Below are positions 8,635-16,962 of a stretch of 64,000 nucleotides of DNA, piece after piece. Made by a program: the position numbers and the translations under genes. The stretch spans positions 620,001-684,000 of the forward strand of contig NZ_VDQT01000002.1 of assembly GCF_007667275.1 (NCBI RefSeq), given 5' to 3'. The DNA comes from Stenotrophomonas rhizophila (GTDB taxonomy: Bacteria; Pseudomonadota; Gammaproteobacteria; Xanthomonadales; Xanthomonadaceae). The notes beneath the pieces were generated by a model. The model worked only from the letters and a program-made list of their open reading frames with translations, had not been told where the DNA came from and ran no database searches. Positions within the stretch are counted from its first letter, which is position 1. The number at the start of each line of letters is the position of its first letter.

Positions 8635-9012
8635 ATGACCACCACTACGCGTAACCTGCTTGCTGCTTCGCTTGCCTTCGGCATGCTGCTCGGCACCTCC
8701 GCGGCGATGGCCAAGGATCCGCCGAAGACCACCGACCACGCCGCCATGACCCATGCCGACAAGCATGATTCCGCCGAGCCGGTCACCGATACCTGGATCA
8801 CCACCAAGGTCAAGAGCGACCTGCTGGCGAGCAGCAACGTTCCGGGCACCAAGGTAGAGGTGGAAACGGTCAACGGCGTGGTGTCGCTGTCCGGCACCGT
8901 GGCCACCAAGGCCGAGCATGACAAGGCGATCACCACCGCCAAGGGCATCAAGGGCGTGAAGAGCGTCGATGCCAAGGCGCTGAAGGTAGCCACCGCCGCT
9001 GCCACGCGCTGA
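8635..9012 (+). CDS. Periplasmic BON-domain protein
   Basis: A 125-residue exported protein with a signal peptide ending in GTSAAMA and a single BON domain (about 50-118). The domain has the typical TWITTKVKSDLL helix, VETVNGVVSLSGTV and a GVKSVDAKAL end. BON domains bind phospholipid or other envelope components; OsmY and Kbp are relatives, often induced by osmotic stress. A Shine-Dalgarno AGGAGAC precedes the ATG. A strong terminator follows, so it is monocistronic. Confidence 0.9.
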   Translation: MTTTTRNLLAASLAFGMLLGTSAAMAKDPPKTTDHAAMTHADKHDSAEPVTDTWITTKVKSDLLASSNVPGTKVEVETVNGVVSLSGTVATKAEHDKAITTAKGIKGVKSVDAKALKVATAAATR

Positions 9013-9035
9013 TTTTCGCAGCACGGAAGACATCG

Positions 9036-9062
9036 GGGCGCGCCGCAAGGCGCGCCCTTTTT
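9036..9062 (+). terminator. Rho-independent terminator
   Basis: GGGCGCGCC (9036-9044), loop GCAA, GGCGCGCCC (9049-9057), then TTTTT. It ends the BON-protein transcript. Confidence 0.92.
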
Positions 9063-9157
9063 GCTGGGCGGGGGCTTGGCCGCTCCCGTGCCGCATTCAC
9101 GTTGGTGTGGGGTATATTCACGCCATTGACGAACCCGGCCGGGGAGGCCGAGTAGCC

Positions 9158-10669
9158 ATGCCGCCGATCGGGTCTTCGTTGGGACACCTGCGTATCCTGC
9201 TGGTCGAAGATTCGCCTGATGATGCCGCGCTGATGAGCCGGCAGATGCTCGAGGCCGGTCTGCAGGCCAGCTTCGAGCGGGTGGAGACCGCAGCCGAACT
9301 GCGCGACGCGCTGTTGCGTTTCGCACCCGACGTCGTGCTCTCCGAACTGGACATGCCCGGCTTCGCCGGCAACCAGGCGCTGGAGATCGTACGCGGCTGG
9401 CATGCGGACCTGCCCTTCATCTTCGTCTCGGGAACCCTGGGCGAAGAAAACGCGGTGGCAGCGCTGCACCAGGGCGCCAACGACTACATCATCAAGCACC
9501 AGCCGGCCCGCCTGCCGTCGGCCGTGGCGCGTGCGGTGCGCGATGCGCGCGGCTCGGTCGACCGCCAGCGGGTGGAGGCCGAACTGATGCGCGCGCAGCG
9601 GCTGGAAAGCCTGTCGCTGCTTGCCGCGGGGCTCAGCCACGACCTTCGCAACATCCTGCAGCCGCTGCTGATCATGCCGGAGCTGCTCAAGGCGCGTACC
9701 CAGGACCCCCGGCTGCATCACCTGGCCGACGTGATTGCCGAGTGCGGACGGCGCGGCCACGAGATGGCCGAGTCGATGCTGTCGTTCGTGCGCGGCTCGC
9801 GCACTGCCATCGAACGCATCCAGGTCACCCACCTGTTCGAAGCGATCGAGCTGCTGCTGCGCAGCACGCTGCCGGCCCGGGTCAGCCTGCACCTGGAGGT
9901 GGCCGATCCGGAGCTGGCGGTGGATGCCAATTACACCGAGCTGCAGCAGGTGTTGTTGAACCTGTCGCTCAACGCCATCCAGGCGATGCCCGAGGGCGGT
10001 CGGCTGACCCTGCGCGCCGAGCTCGACACCGACCCGCACGGCCCGGAACGGCTGCGGCTGTCGGTGAGCGACGAGGGCGTGGGCATGAGTGCGGAGGTGA
10101 TGGCGCACCTGTTCAATCCGTTCTTCACCACCAAGGCCAACGGCACCGGACTGGGGCTGATTTCCTGCAAGCGCATCATCGAAGGCGCGCAGGGCAGCAT
10201 CCAGGTGGCCAGCACGCCCGGCGTGGGCAGCTGCTTCGTGCTGCTGCTGCCGGTCCGCGCCGAGACCGTCGAGGCAGCGCCGCAGGTGCAGCCGGTGGCT
10301 GCCGGTGCGGGCCAGTCGATCCTGGTGGTGGATGGCGAGGCGACCCGCCTGTCGCTGCTGGGCAATGCGCTGTCCAGCCAGGGCTACCACCTGCAGCTGG
10401 CCTCCGATGGCGGCGCGGCGCTGCGCTGGATGCAGCAGGAGGCGATGCCGGCGCTGGTGATCGCCGATGCGGGGGACAGGCTGCTTTCGGCCAGCGACCT
10501 GCTGGATGAAATGGCCGCGCTGGGGTACCACGGCCCGGCACTGGTGCTGGAAGACGTGGATGAGCCGGTGCCGTTGCAGGGCTTCCCTGCGGGTGTGGAG
10601 GTCCACGTGCTGCGCAAGCCGCTGGAGATGCAGCAGGTGTTCCGCTCGGTGGCCGACGCGTTGTCCTGA
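9158..10669 (+). CDS. Hybrid protein: receiver - histidine kinase - receiver
   Basis: Cytoplasmic signalling protein of 503 residues with no membrane segment. An N-terminal receiver (12-130) starts RILLVEDSPDD, but the phospho-acceptor position is Glu63 (VVLSELDMPG) instead of Asp. The kinase core follows, with the H-box GLSHDLRN (His160), N-box NLSLNAIQAM, G1 DEGVGM, F-box NPFFTTK and G2 GTGLGL. A C-terminal receiver-like domain (about 388-503) keeps an Asp (VIADAG) and KP but has lost one acidic-pair residue (VVDGE). I chose ATG 9158, with GGGGAGG upstream, over an in-frame GTG at 9107. No regulator gene is adjacent, so partners are unknown. Confidence 0.88.
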   Translation: MPPIGSSLGHLRILLVEDSPDDAALMSRQMLEAGLQASFERVETAAELRDALLRFAPDVVLSELDMPGFAGNQALEIVRGWHADLPFIFVSGTLGEENAVAALHQGANDYIIKHQPARLPSAVARAVRDARGSVDRQRVEAELMRAQRLESLSLLAAGLSHDLRNILQPLLIMPELLKARTQDPRLHHLADVIAECGRRGHEMAESMLSFVRGSRTAIERIQVTHLFEAIELLLRSTLPARVSLHLEVADPELAVDANYTELQQVLLNLSLNAIQAMPEGGRLTLRAELDTDPHGPERLRLSVSDEGVGMSAEVMAHLFNPFFTTKANGTGLGLISCKRIIEGAQGSIQVASTPGVGSCFVLLLPVRAETVEAAPQVQPVAAGAGQSILVVDGEATRLSLLGNALSSQGYHLQLASDGGAALRWMQQEAMPALVIADAGDRLLSASDLLDEMAALGYHGPALVLEDVDEPVPLQGFPAGVEVHVLRKPLEMQQVFRSVADALS

Positions 10670-10678
10670 TCGCGGGGA

Positions 10679-10703
10679 ATACCGGCGAACGGTTGGTATC
10701 TAC
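10679..10703 (-). repeat. Degenerate SMAG palindrome overlapping a stop codon
   Basis: Read on the minus strand: GTAG, then ATACCAACC-GTT-CGCCGGTAT. The outer stem (ATACC/GGTAT) is intact and the inner stem mismatched. The TAG stop of the neighbouring proteasome-type gene (10700-10702) lies inside the GTAG tetranucleotide. Confidence 0.65.
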
Positions 10704-11437
10704 CCGGTTTCCCAGGGAAAGCGGGGCAGGCTCGCCACCGCCTGTTCCAGCCGCCGCGACCAGTTGCCGTGGATTTCCGCATACAGCGGGCTATCCCCGG
10801 ACAGCCGCATGCGGTGGCTGATACGCAGGTCGCCGGTGCGCAGCAGCACCAGGTCCACTGGCAGGCCCACCGACAGGTTGGAACGGATGGTCGAATCCAG
10901 CGACACGATAGCGGTCCGCGCGGCGTCGTCCAGATGCGTCTGTGGGCGGATGATGCGGTCCAGGATCGGCTTGCCGTACTTGGATTCGCCGATCTGCAGG
11001 AAGGGCGTCTCGGGCGAGGCGGCAATGGCGTTGCCGAGCGGGTAGATCATGTACAGCCCCGGATGCTCGCCGCCCACCTGGCCGCCCAGGATCAGGGTCG
11101 CCTGGGTATTGACCCCGTCATGGCCATGCTCGGGCGTGCTGCACTTGACCTGGCTGTCGACCAGCACCCGGCCCACGTACTCGGCGACCTCGAACAGGTG
11201 CCGGTAGGCCAGCAGGTTTTCCGGCCGCTGTTCCTCCACATCGCGGTGCAGGCGCGAGATCAGCAGCTGGGTGGTGGCCAGGTTGCCGGCGGCCATCACC
11301 ACGAAGCTGGCCTTGCCGGGAAACTCGAATTCGTGCAGCTTGCGATGCACGCGAACGTCGTCCAGCGACGCGTTGGTACGGGTATCGGCGGCGAAGACCA
11401 GGCCCTCGTCCACCTCGATGCCGACGCAATAGGTCAT
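10700..11437 (-). CDS. Anbu-type proteasome-like peptidase
   Basis: A 245-residue member of the Ntn-hydrolase proteasome family closest to Anbu, the bacterial relative of HslV and the proteasome beta subunit. The N-terminus MTYCVGIEVDEGLVFAADTR gives Thr2 as candidate nucleophile once Met is removed, Asp18 in AADTRTNA and Lys33. VMAAGNLATTQLL and TLILGGQ match the family. Anbu usually sits beside alpha-E, transglutaminase-like and ATP-grasp-like genes; none is adjacent here. It is divergent from folK (79-bp gap). Its stop codon falls in the SMAG tetranucleotide at 10700-10703. Physiological substrates of the family are not established. Confidence 0.88.
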   Translation of the reverse strand: MTYCVGIEVDEGLVFAADTRTNASLDDVRVHRKLHEFEFPGKASFVVMAAGNLATTQLLISRLHRDVEEQRPENLLAYRHLFEVAEYVGRVLVDSQVKCSTPEHGHDGVNTQATLILGGQVGGEHPGLYMIYPLGNAIAASPETPFLQIGESKYGKPILDRIIRPQTHLDDAARTAIVSLDSTIRSNLSVGLPVDLVLLRTGDLRISHRMRLSGDSPLYAEIHGNWSRRLEQAVASLPRFPWETG

Positions 11438-11516
11438 GTCGGTGTCCTATGATGTGCACCCCGATTCTATGCGGTGGCCCTGTTGACCCCGTGTGGATTC
11501 GCCCCACGTACGCTGA

Positions 11517-12005
11517 ATGACCATGACCACTGTGCTCCTGAGCCTGGGCAGCAACCTGCAGCCGCAACAGCATCTTCACGCCGCGGTGGCCGCGCTGCGC
11601 CAGCGTTTCGGCGACATCCGCGTGTCCCCGGCCTACCGCACGGCCGCGGTGGGCTTCGACGGCCCGGCATTCCTCAACAACGCGGTGGCGATCGAGACTG
11701 ATGAGCCACTGGAGGACCTCGACCGGTGGCTGCATGCCGTGGAAGACGCCCACGGCCGCGACCGCAGCGGCCCGCGCTTCAGCGACCGGACCCTGGACAT
11801 CGACGTGGTGTTCTATGGCGACCTGATCGTCGAGGGCCCCGGCCACCTGCGCATTCCGCGCCCGGAGCTGAAGCATGCCTTCGTGCTGAAACCGCTGGCC
11901 GACATCGCCCCGGAGTTCATCGACCCGGTGAGCGGCCTGACCCTCGCCGCCCTGTGGCGGGCGCACCCCCAGTTCGCAGACCCGTTCGAGGTCGTCGAGT
12001 TGTGA
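11517..12005 (+). CDS. folK: HPPK, 2-amino-4-hydroxy-6-hydroxymethyldihydropteridine pyrophosphokinase
   Basis: Transfers pyrophosphate from ATP to 6-hydroxymethyl-7,8-dihydropterin in folate synthesis. The 162-residue protein has the HPPK motifs LLSLGSNLQPQ, AYRTAAVGFDGPAFLNNAV, and RFSDRTLDIDVVFYGD with the metal-binding DxD. ATG 11517 and ATG 11523 are both possible starts. The stop codon lies within the stem of a SMAG hairpin. The convergent neighbour is a pteridine reductase, also in folate/pterin metabolism. Confidence 0.95.
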   Translation: MTMTTVLLSLGSNLQPQQHLHAAVAALRQRFGDIRVSPAYRTAAVGFDGPAFLNNAVAIETDEPLEDLDRWLHAVEDAHGRDRSGPRFSDRTLDIDVVFYGDLIVEGPGHLRIPRPELKHAFVLKPLADIAPEFIDPVSGLTLAALWRAHPQFADPFEVVEL

Positions 12006-12070
12006 CGACCAACGGTCGTCACCTACCGCCAGGGGGCATTGCCCGGTAGGTATCGACCGTTGGTCGATAC
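12002..12070. repeat. SMAG palindrome pair
   Basis: Hairpin GTGACGACC-AAC-GGTCGTCAC (12002-12022) plus CTAC, then GTAG (12046-12049) and hairpin GTATCGACC-GTT-GGTCGATAC (12050-12070). It lies between the convergent folK and pteridine reductase genes and overlaps the folK TGA (12003-12005). It may serve as a bidirectional transcript end. Confidence 0.92.
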
Positions 12071-12080
12071 GCAGCCGGCA

Positions 12081-12818
12081 TCACGTCAACATCCGCCCCC
12101 CATCCACCCGCAGCGTATGCCCGGTCACGAACGGCGCGTCGTTGACCAGCCAGTAAACCGCCTCGGCGATCTCTTCGACCGTGCCGGTGCGGCCCAGCGG
12201 TGTGCGCGCCAGCAGCGCCTGCTGGGCGAAGTCGTCCTTGCCCTGCTCGGGCCACAGGATCGCGCCCGGTGCCACGGCATTGACCCGCACTTTGGGCGCC
12301 AGCTCCAGCGCCAGCGAGCGGGTCAGCATTTCCAGCGCCGCCTTGGCCGCCGCGTAGACCGGGTGGTCGCGCATCGGCTGGGTGCCGTGCAGGTCGGTCA
12401 GGTTGACGATGCAGCCCTGGTGGCGGCGGAGCTGGGGCGCCGCGGCCTGGGCCAGCAGCAGCGGGGCGCGGGCGTTGACCGCGAACAGGTCGTCCCACTG
12501 CGCGGCGGTGATCTGGCCGAGCAGGGTCGGGTAGAAATTGGAGGCGTTGTTGACCAGCGCGTCGAGGCGGCCGAACTGGGCCACAGTCTGCTCGACCAGG
12601 TCGGGCAGGGCCTCGGCATCGCGCAGGTCGGCCTGCAGGGCCAGTACGCTGCCTGGGCGCAGCATGTCCAGGTCGAAGGCCATCTGCTGCAGTTCGGCGG
12701 TGGAGGTGTGCGCATGCAGCACCACCGACCAGCCGCACGCGTGGAACTGGCGGGCGATGGCCGCGCCGATCCGGCGCGCGCTGCCAGTGATCAGCACGAC
12801 GGGTGTGGTGGCGGTCAT
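12081..12818 (-). CDS. Pteridine reductase, SDR family
   Basis: Short-chain dehydrogenase of 245 residues, probably an NADPH-dependent pteridine reductase (FolM/PTR1-like) acting on dihydrofolate or dihydrobiopterin. The cofactor motif is VVLITGSARRIGAAIAR: Arg at positions where NADH enzymes have other residues favours NADPH, as in PTR1. NNASNFYPT and the catalytic YAAAK follow, with a C-terminal GHTLRVDGG. ATG 12818 was chosen because it starts just before the Rossmann fold and follows AAGGAG; the open frame extends 58 codons further without coding features. The folK neighbour supports a pterin role. Confidence 0.85.
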   Translation of the reverse strand: MTATTPVVLITGSARRIGAAIARQFHACGWSVVLHAHTSTAELQQMAFDLDMLRPGSVLALQADLRDAEALPDLVEQTVAQFGRLDALVNNASNFYPTLLGQITAAQWDDLFAVNARAPLLLAQAAAPQLRRHQGCIVNLTDLHGTQPMRDHPVYAAAKAALEMLTRSLALELAPKVRVNAVAPGAILWPEQGKDDFAQQALLARTPLGRTGTVEEIAEAVYWLVNDAPFVTGHTLRVDGGRMLT

Positions 12819-12873
12819 CGGGGCTCCTTCCTGCTCGGCTATGCTGTGCATTGTCACCGCAATCGCCTGCACC

Positions 12874-14058
12874 ATGCATTCCTCATTGCCCACGCCCGAC
12901 ACCGACGCCCTGGCCCACAGCGACGAACTGGCCGCCGCGCTGCGCGCGGAGATCCTCGCCAATGGCGGTGCCATGCCGTTCGCCCGGTTCATGGAGCTGA
13001 GCCTGTATGCGCCCGGGCTGGGCTACTACAGCGCAGGCTCCAGCAAGTTCGGTGAAGCCGGCGATTTCACCACCGCCCCGGAAATGGGGCCGCTGTTCAC
13101 CGCCACGCTGGCCAATGCGATCGCCCCGGTGATGCAGCAGCTGGGCCCGCAGGCGCGGTTCCTGGAGCTCGGTGGCGGCAGCGGCGCGTTCGCCGAGATC
13201 CTGCTCAAGCGCATGCTGGAGCTGGATGCGCTGCCCGAGCGTTACGCGATCCTGGAGCCCAGCGCGGACCTGCGCGAGCGCCAGCGCGAACGCCTGCAGC
13301 GGGCGCTGGTGCCGCCGCTGTTCGCGCTGGTGGAGTGGCTGGACGGCCCGTTCGACGACGACTGGGATGGGGTGGTGTTCGCCAATGAAGTGATCGACGC
13401 CCTGCCGACACCGCGCTTCCTGGCGCGCGACGGCATGGTCTATGAGGAAACCGTGGAGCTGGATGCCGACGGTGCGTTCATGCGCGGTGCGCAGCCCGCC
13501 GACGCCATGCTGACCGCCGCCGTGCGCCACCTGGAGCGTTATCGCGAAAAGCCCTTTGCCGACGGCTACCGCTCCGAACTGCTGCCGCACCTGCCGTACT
13601 GGATCCAGGCCGTGGCCGGTGGCTTGAAGCGTGGCGCGATGTTGTTCGTCGACTATGGGTACCCGCGCAATGAGTTCTATCGCGATGACCGCGACGACGG
13701 CACCGTGCGCGCGTTCTACCGCCACCATGTGCACAACGACGTGTTCCTGTGGCCGGGCCTGCAGGACCTGACCGCGTCGGTGGATTTCACCGCACTGGCC
13801 GAAGCCGGCACCCATGCCGGGTTCGAACTGGCGGGGTACTGCAGCCAGTCCAGTTTCCTGCTCGGCAACGGGCTGGATGGATTGTTGGCGCTGGCCGAAG
13901 GCCGTGCCGACGAGATCGGCAAGGTGCGCCTGCGCGACCAGGTCAAGAAGCTGACCCTGCCCAGTGAAATGGGTGAGCGTTTCCAGGTGATGGGCTTCCA
14001 GCGCGACGTGGATCTGGAACCGGCGTTCGCGCTCGGCGACCTGACCTGGCGGCTTTGA
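12874..14058 (+). CDS. MidA-family SAM-dependent methyltransferase
   Basis: A 394-residue class I methyltransferase of the MidA/NDUFAF7 family. In eukaryotes the family methylates an arginine of a complex I subunit during assembly; the bacterial role is less clear. Visible motifs are MPFARFMELSLYAPGLGYY, GDFTTAPEMGPLF, the SAM-binding FLELGGGSGAFAE and VVFANEVIDALP, all typical of the family. The open frame begins far upstream, but ATG 12874 is where the family homology begins. VanZ-like and this gene are separated by one base, so they are likely cotranscribed. Confidence 0.9.
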   Translation: MHSSLPTPDTDALAHSDELAAALRAEILANGGAMPFARFMELSLYAPGLGYYSAGSSKFGEAGDFTTAPEMGPLFTATLANAIAPVMQQLGPQARFLELGGGSGAFAEILLKRMLELDALPERYAILEPSADLRERQRERLQRALVPPLFALVEWLDGPFDDDWDGVVFANEVIDALPTPRFLARDGMVYEETVELDADGAFMRGAQPADAMLTAAVRHLERYREKPFADGYRSELLPHLPYWIQAVAGGLKRGAMLFVDYGYPRNEFYRDDRDDGTVRAFYRHHVHNDVFLWPGLQDLTASVDFTALAEAGTHAGFELAGYCSQSSFLLGNGLDGLLALAEGRADEIGKVRLRDQVKKLTLPSEMGERFQVMGFQRDVDLEPAFALGDLTWRL

Positions 14059-14059
14059 C

Positions 14060-14449
14060 ATGCGGGCAACAGGGATGTTGAAGCCGCTGCGTTTCCCACG
14101 GCTGTGGCTGGGCCTGTGGTGGCTGGCGATCGGGCTGACGATCGTGGTCTGCCTGATCCCGCCGCCGCCGCTGGCGCTGCCGCAGAACAGCGACAAGATC
14201 GAGCACTTCCTTGCGTACTTCCTGCTGGCCTCGGCGGCGGTGCAGATCTACCGTACGCGCGCGGCACTGCTGTGCGCCGGCGCCGGGCTGGTCCTGCTGG
14301 GCGTGGGTATCGAGTTCCTGCAGGGCGCGTTGACCACCACCCGCATGGCGGATCCGATGGACGCGCTGGCCAACAGCATTGGCGTGGTGGCCGGCATGGC
14401 GGTGGTGTTCACGCCGCTGCGCGATCTGCTGCTGCGCCTGCGCGGGTGA
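14060..14449 (+). CDS. VanZ-like membrane protein
   Basis: A 129-residue inner-membrane protein with about four hydrophobic segments: WLGLWWLAIGLTIVVCLIP, the FLAYFLLASAAVQIY region, LLCAGAGLVLLGVGIEFLQG, and ALANSIGVVAGMAVVF. The pairing of DKIEHFLAYF with GIEFLQ...DALANSIG is the VanZ-like signature. Function is unknown in non-resistant bacteria; the family name comes from a teicoplanin-resistance gene and does not imply resistance here. It starts one base after the MidA-family gene. Confidence 0.85.
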   Translation: MRATGMLKPLRFPRLWLGLWWLAIGLTIVVCLIPPPPLALPQNSDKIEHFLAYFLLASAAVQIYRTRAALLCAGAGLVLLGVGIEFLQGALTTTRMADPMDALANSIGVVAGMAVVFTPLRDLLLRLRG

Positions 14450-14454
14450 GGCGG

Positions 14455-14522
14455 GTGACGACCAACGGTCGTCACCTACCATCACGCGGTTGAATCGGTA
14501 GGTGCCGACCGTTGGTCGGCAC
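14455..14522. repeat. SMAG palindrome pair
   Basis: Hairpin GTGACGACC-AAC-GGTCGTCAC (14455-14475) plus CTAC, then GTAG (14498-14501) and hairpin GTGCCGACC-GTT-GGTCGGCAC (14502-14522). It fills the space between the convergent vanZ-like and hexosaminidase genes. The left hairpin is identical in sequence to the one at 12002-12022. Confidence 0.92.
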
Positions 14523-14526
14523 GGAC

Positions 14527-16863
14527 TCAACGCGGCACCAGCTCCAGCGTGTCGAGCACCCACATCGTCGGACGGGTGTCGCCGGTGAAGCGCACGCACA
14601 GGTCCTGGCGACCCTTCAGCGAACGTGGCAGTGCCGCTTCCAGCGTGATGAACCCATCCTTGCCCGGCGTGGCCGGCAGCGGCACGCTGGCCAACGGCTT
14701 GCCATCGCACTGCGCGTTGAGGATGTCCATCTCACCGTGCGCGCTGCGCGCCGGCACGAAGCGCCGCTGCGGCTCGTCATGCGCCAGCTGGAAGTAGTAC
14801 GGAATCTGCCCGGCCCGCACCCGCAGCGTCGCAATGCCGTCGACGTCCGCGCCTTCCCACAACCAGCACGGGTTGAAGATGTTCACGTTGAAGATCGCGC
14901 GCGCGCCATCGGCCGGGCCGTCGTCTTCCAGCCGCAGCAGCAGCTTGCCTTCGCCCGGGCACATTGCCAGGTGCTCGTCGGTACGGCCCAGCAGCGACTG
15001 CGCGGTGACGTCGAAGCGGCTGGCCGCCTTGGCCAGCGCCTGCCCGTCGAAGAACGTGGCAGCCTGCACCCCCACCGGCAGCGGCTGGATCAGCGGCGCG
15101 GTGTAGCGCGGCGACGCGGCGGTGACCGGGCTGCCGTCCACGCTGTAGCGGATCTCGTAGTTGAGCGGGTTGCGCAGTGCCAACGTCGCGGTGCCGGCCT
15201 TGCGGTCGTCGCTCACATCCGCTTCCACCTCGAATGGCGTCTGCGCGTAGGCGATGCCCATGGCCTGCCAGCGCTGCAGCTGCGACGGCAGGCGCGCCAG
15301 GAAGTCGGCGAAGTCGCGGCGCTCACGGGGCGACCAGCCGGTTTCGGCGACCGCGGCCAGGCGCGGGAACACGTTGTGGTGCAGGCGCGCGACACTGCGG
15401 GTGTGCTCGGTGAACATGTTGGCCTGCAGGCCCAGGATGTGCTGCTGCTTGTCGCGGGCCAGGCTGTCGGGCACCGGCTCGAACCCGTACACGCGGCCCA
15501 GCGGAGTGGTCAGCGGGCGGCCCGGCGGCTCGTTCTCCGAGTTGGTCTGCAGGTAATCCATGTACATGTCGGTGACCGGCGACATCACCACGTCGTGGCC
15601 TTCGCTGGCAGCCTTCAGGCCGCCCTCGGTACCGCGCCAGGACATCACCGTGGCTTCCGGCGGCAGCCCGCCTTCGAGGATCTCGTCCCAGCCGATCAGG
15701 CGGCGATCGTGCTGTTCGAGGAACTTCTCCAGCCGCTTGATCAGGTGCGCCTGCATCTCGTTTTCGGTGCCGGCGCCCACTTCGCGCATGCGTTCCTGCA
15801 CGCGCGCGGAGGCTTCCCACTGGTCCTTGACCGCCTCGTCGCCGCCGACATGGACGTACTTGGCGGGGAACAGCTGGATGACTTCCTCCAGCACGTTCTC
15901 CAGGAACTCGAAGGTGCTCTCTTCGGTGTTGAACAGGTTCGGGAACACGCCCCATTCGCTCAGCGGCTGCAGCGGCGTATCGATCGTGCCCAGCTCGGGG
16001 TACGCGGCGATGGCGGCGGTGGCGTGGCCGGGCACGTCGATCTCCGGGATCACCTGGATATGCCGCGCGGCAGCGTAGGCGATCACTTCACGGATCTGGT
16101 CCTGGGTATAGAAGCCGCAGTACGGGCGCGGCGCACCGGTGGCCGGGTCGCGGCCGCCATCGCCGGCCGGAATGCGGCAGCTGCCCACCCCGGTGAGCTT
16201 CGGGTAGCGCTTGATCTCCATGCGCCAACCCTGGTCATCGGTGAGGTGCCAGTGGAAGGTGTTGAGCTTCTGTTCGGCCATCGCGTCGAGCACGCGCTTG
16301 ATCTCGTCCAGGCTCTGGAAGTGGCGGGCCGAATCCAGCATCAGGCCGCGCCAGCTGAAGCGCGGCGCGTCGTCGATCTTCAGTGCCGGCACCACGCCGT
16401 TGCTGCCGCCGGTGAGCAGCTGCGAAAGGGTGGCCGCGCCGTAGAACAGGCCCGCTTCGGTGGCTGCCTGCACGGTCACGCCGCGCGCATCGCTGCGCAG
16501 CTGGTACCCCTCGGCGCCGGTCTTGAGCGCACCGTCGATCACGAAGCGGATGCCGTCGCTGCCACGCCCGGTGGCCAGCGACAGTGCCGGGCCGCCGCTG
16601 TGCTGCACCTGGGTGGCGAACAGCGCGGCCACGCGTTGCGCAGCGGCGCCCTGCGCACGCAGCGCGGTTGTGGCGGTGACGGTGTAGCCGGCGCCCTCCA
16701 GGCGTTGCAGGTGGGCCGGCGCGGGAATGAGCGGCAGCGAGCCGGGCAGGGCACGCGGGCCTTCCGGTGCCTGGGCGTCGGTGGCATGGGCCAGCGGCGC
16801 GAGGGAAAGTGCCAGTGCGAAGGAGAGCAGCGACAGCGAGGTACGACGGGTGCGGGTATGCAT
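14527..16863 (-). CDS. Beta-N-acetylhexosaminidase, GH20, secreted
   Basis: Releases terminal GlcNAc (and GalNAc) from chito-oligosaccharides and glycans. The 778-residue protein has a signal peptide (LLSFALALSLAPLAHA), an N-terminal GH20b-type domain, and the GH20 barrel with FSWRGLMLDSARHF, HWHLTDDQGWR, EIDVPGHATAAI and YVHVGGDEAV. The catalytic pair is Asp342-Glu343. C-terminal beta-rich domains follow (chitobiase-type, about 600-778). ATG 16863 is preceded by AAAGGAA; an upstream in-frame start has no support. It ends the minus arm of the GlcNAc locus. A terminator lies between it and the TonB receptor gene, so it may be partly or separately transcribed. Confidence 0.94.
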   Translation of the reverse strand: MHTRTRRTSLSLLSFALALSLAPLAHATDAQAPEGPRALPGSLPLIPAPAHLQRLEGAGYTVTATTALRAQGAAAQRVAALFATQVQHSGGPALSLATGRGSDGIRFVIDGALKTGAEGYQLRSDARGVTVQAATEAGLFYGAATLSQLLTGGSNGVVPALKIDDAPRFSWRGLMLDSARHFQSLDEIKRVLDAMAEQKLNTFHWHLTDDQGWRMEIKRYPKLTGVGSCRIPAGDGGRDPATGAPRPYCGFYTQDQIREVIAYAAARHIQVIPEIDVPGHATAAIAAYPELGTIDTPLQPLSEWGVFPNLFNTEESTFEFLENVLEEVIQLFPAKYVHVGGDEAVKDQWEASARVQERMREVGAGTENEMQAHLIKRLEKFLEQHDRRLIGWDEILEGGLPPEATVMSWRGTEGGLKAASEGHDVVMSPVTDMYMDYLQTNSENEPPGRPLTTPLGRVYGFEPVPDSLARDKQQHILGLQANMFTEHTRSVARLHHNVFPRLAAVAETGWSPRERRDFADFLARLPSQLQRWQAMGIAYAQTPFEVEADVSDDRKAGTATLALRNPLNYEIRYSVDGSPVTAASPRYTAPLIQPLPVGVQAATFFDGQALAKAASRFDVTAQSLLGRTDEHLAMCPGEGKLLLRLEDDGPADGARAIFNVNIFNPCWLWEGADVDGIATLRVRAGQIPYYFQLAHDEPQRRFVPARSAHGEMDILNAQCDGKPLASVPLPATPGKDGFITLEAALPRSLKGRQDLCVRFTGDTRPTMWVLDTLELVPR

Positions 16864-16886
16864 CGGGTCATTCCTTTGGTGCGTTC

Positions 16887-16917
16887 TAAAAAAACGGGCC
16901 CGGATGTCCGGGCCCGT
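16887..16917 (-). terminator. Rho-independent terminator after the GlcNAc-locus TonB receptor
   Basis: On the minus strand, ACGGGCCCGGA pairs with TCCGGGCCCGT (stem arms 16894-16904 and 16907-16917), followed by seven T residues. It lies 24 bases upstream of the hexosaminidase ATG. It should lower or gate transcription from the receptor gene into the hydrolase gene. Confidence 0.9.
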
Positions 16918-16934
16918 CTCGGGAAAACAAGACC

Positions 16935-16959
16935 GGTAGTGCCGGGCTGTGCCCGGCAT
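16935..16959 (+). repeat. Single SMAG palindrome (GCCGGGC type)
   Basis: GTAG (16936-16939) followed by TGCCGGGC-TGT-GCCCGGCA (16940-16958). The stem differs from the GACC-GTT-GGTC type that dominates the window. It lies 3 bases past the receptor stop codon. Confidence 0.85.
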
Positions 16960-16962
16960 ACC

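Noticed and set aside
14060..14449. VanZ-like gene as an antibiotic-resistance determinant
   Set aside because: VanZ-like proteins are common in bacteria without glycopeptide resistance, and no van genes are nearby.
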